NCBI GenBank assembly: GCA_029261615.1
Contig: JAJDAX010000229.1
Location: forward strand, 1 to 7,619
DNA from: Nitrospinaceae bacterium
Lineage (GTDB): Bacteria; Nitrospinota; Nitrospinia; Nitrospinales; Nitrospinaceae
Direction of reading: 5' to 3'
DNA: 7,619 nt
The position numbers and the translations under genes were made by a program. The notes under the pieces are model-generated. The model searched no databases. It was not told the DNA's origin and worked only from the letters and a program-made list of their open reading frames with translations. Below, piece after piece: positions 5,356-7,619 of the stretch (position 1 is its first letter; each line of letters opens with the position of its first letter).

Positions 5356-6261
5356 CTATTCTTCATTCAGGTGAAACCGGTTTCTTCCTTGAGCCTTGGC
5401 TTGATATAACGCATTATCGGCAAGTTTTAAATATGTCTCCCATTCCTGGGTGGGTTCCCTGCACACCACCCCTCCAAGACTGATAGTGAATTCTATTTCA
5501 TCAAGACCTTCAAGCTTTACGGGTTGAACCTCCACCGCGTTCCTTAGTTTTTCGGCCACGGCCGGAATCACTTTTCTATCGACCTCAGGTAACAAGACCA
5601 TAAATTCTTCTCCGCCCCATCTTCCAATGAAATCAATTTCCCGCAACACCTCCCGACAAACTGAAACCAGATGTTTGAGTGCAAAATCCCCGATATCATG
5701 ACCAAACGAGTCATTTATCTTTTTGAAATGGTCAATATCAATAAGGAGAAGTGAAAGTTGCCTTTCATACCTTAAAGCGCGCCCTATCTCTTTTTTTGCG
5801 ACTTCCTCTATTTTCCGGCGGTTCATAACCCCTGTCAGAGAATCGTATTCCGCAAGATATTTGAGTTGCTCCTCAAAGTCTTTTCTTTTGGTCACGTCCC
5901 TGACGATGGCCACCATATCCTGGTCAATTTTCAAAATGGATATCTCAGCAAAAAACTCGGTGCCGTCACGACGCAAAGCCAGAACCTCTTTCCCCACGTC
6001 ATCGTTCATGAGTCGCGCCGTCACATCGCTGTCTGCAAACTTCTGAACATGTCCTTCATGTCGGGCGTGATATCGGGCCGGAATTAAAATATTCAGTGGT
6101 TGTCCCATTATCTCATTTGAAGAATATCCAAATACTTTTTCCGCTTCCCTGTTAAAAAAAATTATTTTCAAGTCTTTATCAACAGCAATAATTGAATCGG
6201 CTGCATAGTTAGCAATCCTGCTAAAAAATTCATTTGCATTTTTTCGAGATTCTAAAGACAT
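5356..6261 (-). CDS. PAS-GGDEF diguanylate cyclase
   Basis: The 301-residue soluble protein makes cyclic di-GMP from two GTP. A PAS domain (about 12-125) carries a typical S-box core: Asn37 in FFNREAEKVFGY, LIPARYHARHEGHV at 59-72, LRRDGTEF at 96-103 and the C-terminal IVRDVTKRK. It joins through a short helix to the GGDEF domain (about 133-298). The active-site signature is GGEEF at 216-220. Metal and substrate positions by comparison with PleD are Asp175, Asn183 and Asp192. The allosteric inhibitory site RxxD is intact at Arg207-Asp210, exactly five residues before the GGEEF, so product inhibition is expected. There is no EAL domain and no membrane segment; the PAS presumably senses a cytoplasmic ligand or redox state, but none can be named. 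An in-frame stop nine codons upstream and the lack of other Met codons fix the ATG at 6261. It lies 352 bp downstream of purM on the same strand, with its own candidate promoter. Confidence 0.95.
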   Translation of the reverse strand: MSLESRKNANEFFSRIANYAADSIIAVDKDLKIIFFNREAEKVFGYSSNEIMGQPLNILIPARYHARHEGHVQKFADSDVTARLMNDDVGKEVLALRRDGTEFFAEISILKIDQDMVAIVRDVTKRKDFEEQLKYLAEYDSLTGVMNRRKIEEVAKKEIGRALRYERQLSLLLIDIDHFKKINDSFGHDIGDFALKHLVSVCREVLREIDFIGRWGGEEFMVLLPEVDRKVIPAVAEKLRNAVEVQPVKLEGLDEIEFTISLGGVVCREPTQEWETYLKLADNALYQAKAQGRNRFHLNEE

Positions 6262-6265
6262 AAAC

Positions 6266-6294
6266 TTTATAGAAAATTTTTCCCGTTAAAACAA
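6266..6294 (-). promoter_or_regulatory. Candidate promoter of the diguanylate cyclase
   Basis: On the minus strand TTGTTT (6289-6294), a 17-bp spacer and TATAAA (6266-6271) resemble a sigma-70 promoter. The -10 ends 4 nt before the ATG at 6261 and no Shine-Dalgarno is present, so the mRNA would be leaderless. The surrounding AT-richness makes a chance match more likely than for the symporter promoter. Confidence 0.3.
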
Positions 6295-6409
6295 TCCCGT
6301 CTCGACACACAAAAAAACTTTCACATCAACGCCTCCGTCAAACTACCAAGGCTTGAAGGAGATTTTTGGGCATCAAAAAAAATTCACAAACCACAATTAT
6401 CCGTCGCCA

Positions 6410-6424
6410 TAATAACATTTATTA
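6410..6424. repeat. Inverted repeat TAATAA-CAT-TTATTA, possible operator
   Basis: Two perfect 6-bp arms flank a 3-bp centre. An outer CCGT (6401-6404) can also pair with ACGG (6429-6432) across short internal loops. It lies about 150 bp upstream of the cyclase start, the arrangement expected of a dimeric regulator site, but AT-rich DNA yields such repeats easily. Confidence 0.25.
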
Positions 6425-6584
6425 CGAAACGGCCCCTCATGAAACTTCCCTCAGCTAATAATTGTAACAAGAAAAATTGAGGCGAGACACTGCTTCTGGA
6501 TACAAGGCAAACAGTGCGCTTTTCACACTTTTTTAGACAAAAGGAACAAATAGTTCAAGGACTGCCCAAATGGAAAACGCAATT

Positions 6585-6615
6585 TAGGCTGTTAAAAACC
6601 CGGCCTATTATTTTT
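6585..6615 (+). terminator. Rho-independent terminator-like hairpin at the purM 3' end
   Basis: TAGGCTG (6585-6591) pairs with CGGCCTA (6601-6607) over 7 bp, one of them a G-U, around a 9-nt loop, followed by TTATTTTT (6608-6615). The U-tract and the wobble favour the plus strand, yet no plus-strand gene leads into it. On the minus strand it begins 7 nt after the purM stop, with one C-A mismatch and only a poor U-tract. It may serve as a weak bidirectional terminator for purM or end an unannotated plus-strand RNA. Confidence 0.4.
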
Positions 6616-7619
6616 AATTCTTGGCTCGAATGGGCTTTAAGTTTTTCTGGGGAACCAGAACGGATTTATCGTCGCCGGATTCGATCCGACCGATGATTTG
6701 AGCAGGGTGCCCAAAGGTCTTGCAGGTGTCTATTACCGTTTGGGCAGAGGCCTCGTCGTCAACCACCACCACAAAGCCGGTGCCCATATTGAAAACATCA
6801 TACATCTCATCGTCGCTTATCCCGCCGCGTTCCTGAATCAACTGGAACACCGGCAACGGTTCAGGAAGTTTATCCAGGACAAACTGGATACCATCCGCGC
6901 TGACCCGGTTGAGGTTGCTCAAACCACCCCCGGTGATGTTCACCATAGCGCGGATTTTCACATCCGTTTTCCACAACGCAAGCATGTCTTCCACATAAAT
7001 ATAAGTCGGCGCCAGAAGCTCATCCCCCAACGTTTTCCCTAATGAGCTTTCCATTTTGCCGCAGTTCTTTTTTTGCTCTTCAATCGATTCACCCAACAAT
7101 ACCCGACGCGCCAGCGTCAGCCCGTTTGAATGAACACCGCTGGAACTGATGCCCACGACAACCTGTCCCGGCTTTACATCCTGTCCGGTATTAACCTTAT
7201 CCAATTGAACCAGCCCAACCGCGCTTCCGATGAGGTCGATTCCTTTTACGATTTCCTTCACCTGGGAAATTTCACCGCCGGAGATACTCACCCTCCCCTG
7301 CCGCGCGCCCTCTTTCAAACCTATAGCGAGCTCTTCGAAAATTCGCGGGTCGGTGTGCGAACAGGCGATGTAGTCGACCATGCTGACCGGCACTGCGCCG
7401 AGGCAGATCAGATCATTCACGTTCATCGCTACACAGTCAATACCGAGCGTGTCGTACCGATCCACAAGTTCCGCGACAATCACCTTGGTGCCCACGCCGT
7501 CGGTGCAGAAAGCAAGACCCTGCCCACCACCGATGTCGATCACATTGGCGAAGTAGCCCAAGTCCAGCGCAACGGGAAAATCGGTATTGAATCCGCGCGT
7601 CGCAGGAATGTGCCGCTTG
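6614..7619 (-). CDS. purM: Phosphoribosylformylglycinamidine cyclo-ligase (AIR synthase), N-terminus beyond right edge
   Basis: The minus-strand frame is open to the window edge and gives 334 residues, so only a short N-terminal piece is missing (family length about 330-350). PurM closes the imidazole ring of formylglycinamidine ribonucleotide using ATP, giving AIR in purine synthesis; it is cytosolic and dimeric. Visible, numbered from the first residue in the window: DGVGTK at 40-45, VAMNVND at 63-69, GGE at 114-116, SSSGVHSNG at 158-166, NITGGGL at 227-233 and EMYDVFNMGTG at 271-281, all in PurM order. Odd: the usual GGETAEMPG loop reads GGEISQVKEIV, and the His usually before ITGGG is Asn, so this is a divergent subgroup; a PurM-like paralogue cannot be fully excluded. 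A TTG at 7559-7561 could be mistaken for the start, but homologous sequence (PATRGFNTDFPVALD) continues upstream of it. No other pur gene is in view. Confidence 0.93.
   Translation of the reverse strand, partial: KRHIPATRGFNTDFPVALDLGYFANVIDIGGGQGLAFCTDGVGTKVIVAELVDRYDTLGIDCVAMNVNDLICLGAVPVSMVDYIACSHTDPRIFEELAIGLKEGARQGRVSISGGEISQVKEIVKGIDLIGSAVGLVQLDKVNTGQDVKPGQVVVGISSSGVHSNGLTLARRVLLGESIEEQKKNCGKMESSLGKTLGDELLAPTYIYVEDMLALWKTDVKIRAMVNITGGGLSNLNRVSADGIQFVLDKLPEPLPVFQLIQERGGISDDEMYDVFNMGTGFVVVVDDEASAQTVIDTCKTFGHPAQIIGRIESGDDKSVLVPQKNLKPIRAKN

Larger units (their letters stand above)
6262..6613. other. AT-rich intergenic region between purM and the diguanylate cyclase
   Basis: No reading frame on either strand is long enough or well enough led to be called a gene. 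The region contains the cyclase promoter candidate (6266-6294), the inverted repeat at 6410-6424 and the terminator-like hairpin at 6585-6615. The rest (about 6295-6400 and 6430-6580) shows nothing I can identify. Confidence 0.6.

Noticed and set aside
5349..5359. AGCA-ATC-TGCT hairpin at the cyclase stop, as a terminator
   Set aside because: A 4-bp stem with no U-tract on either strand.
5157..5366. 69-codon minus-strand frame just downstream of the cyclase
   Set aside because: It is antisense to the symporter relic, which explains this sequence better; no family is recognised in it.
7559..7561. TTG as the start of purM
   Set aside because: PurM-like sequence continues in frame upstream to the window edge, so the true start is outside the window.

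Overview
The window looks like chromosomal DNA of a Gram-negative, probably aquatic or marine bacterium. The evidence is generic: housekeeping uvrC and purM, a sodium-coupled amino-acid symporter, a small exported protein, and soluble GAF/PAS signalling proteins. Nitrospinota or a deltaproteobacterial-type lineage would fit, but nothing here fixes the taxon and this is an inference of low confidence. There are no tRNA or rRNA genes, no CRISPR array and no intact mobile element.

Layout. The first 959 bases, on the minus strand, hold the N-terminal half of uvrC (nucleotide excision repair), cut by the left edge. A 160-bp divergent spacer follows, with a candidate promoter for each direction. 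The plus-strand gene at 1120-2472 encodes a complete neurotransmitter:sodium symporter (NSS/SNF, LeuT fold) with intact sodium-site residues. It is followed by a small secreted protein of unknown function (2531-2851). Converging on it is a large soluble histidine kinase with two GAF domains (2891-4708, minus). A gene-poor stretch (4709-5355) then precedes a PAS-GGDEF diguanylate cyclase (5356-6261, minus). A 352-bp spacer separates that from purM (6614-7619, minus), whose N-terminus is beyond the right edge.

The most informative signal no intact gene explains is at about 5261-5338: a relic of the C-terminal part of a second NSS symporter. Sixteen of 21 residues match the TM10-TM11 loop of the intact symporter 2.9 kb away, mostly through synonymous differences, so it looks like the remains of a diverged paralogue and not a fresh duplicate. 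The two signalling genes and the spacer around the relic are visibly more AT-rich than uvrC, the symporter and purM. This suggests that a regulatory segment was inserted into, or replaced, older transport DNA.

Other points: a compact three-way-junction RNA fold at 4905-4957; -10-like hexamers only 4-8 nt before three ATG codons, suggesting leaderless or near-leaderless transcripts; loss of one of the four iron-sulphur cysteines in UvrC; and a cysteine/histidine-rich first GAF domain in the kinase. The kinase and the cyclase have no adjacent response regulator or effector, so partners must lie elsewhere. Beyond sharing a strand they show no operon link: about 650 bp separates them.
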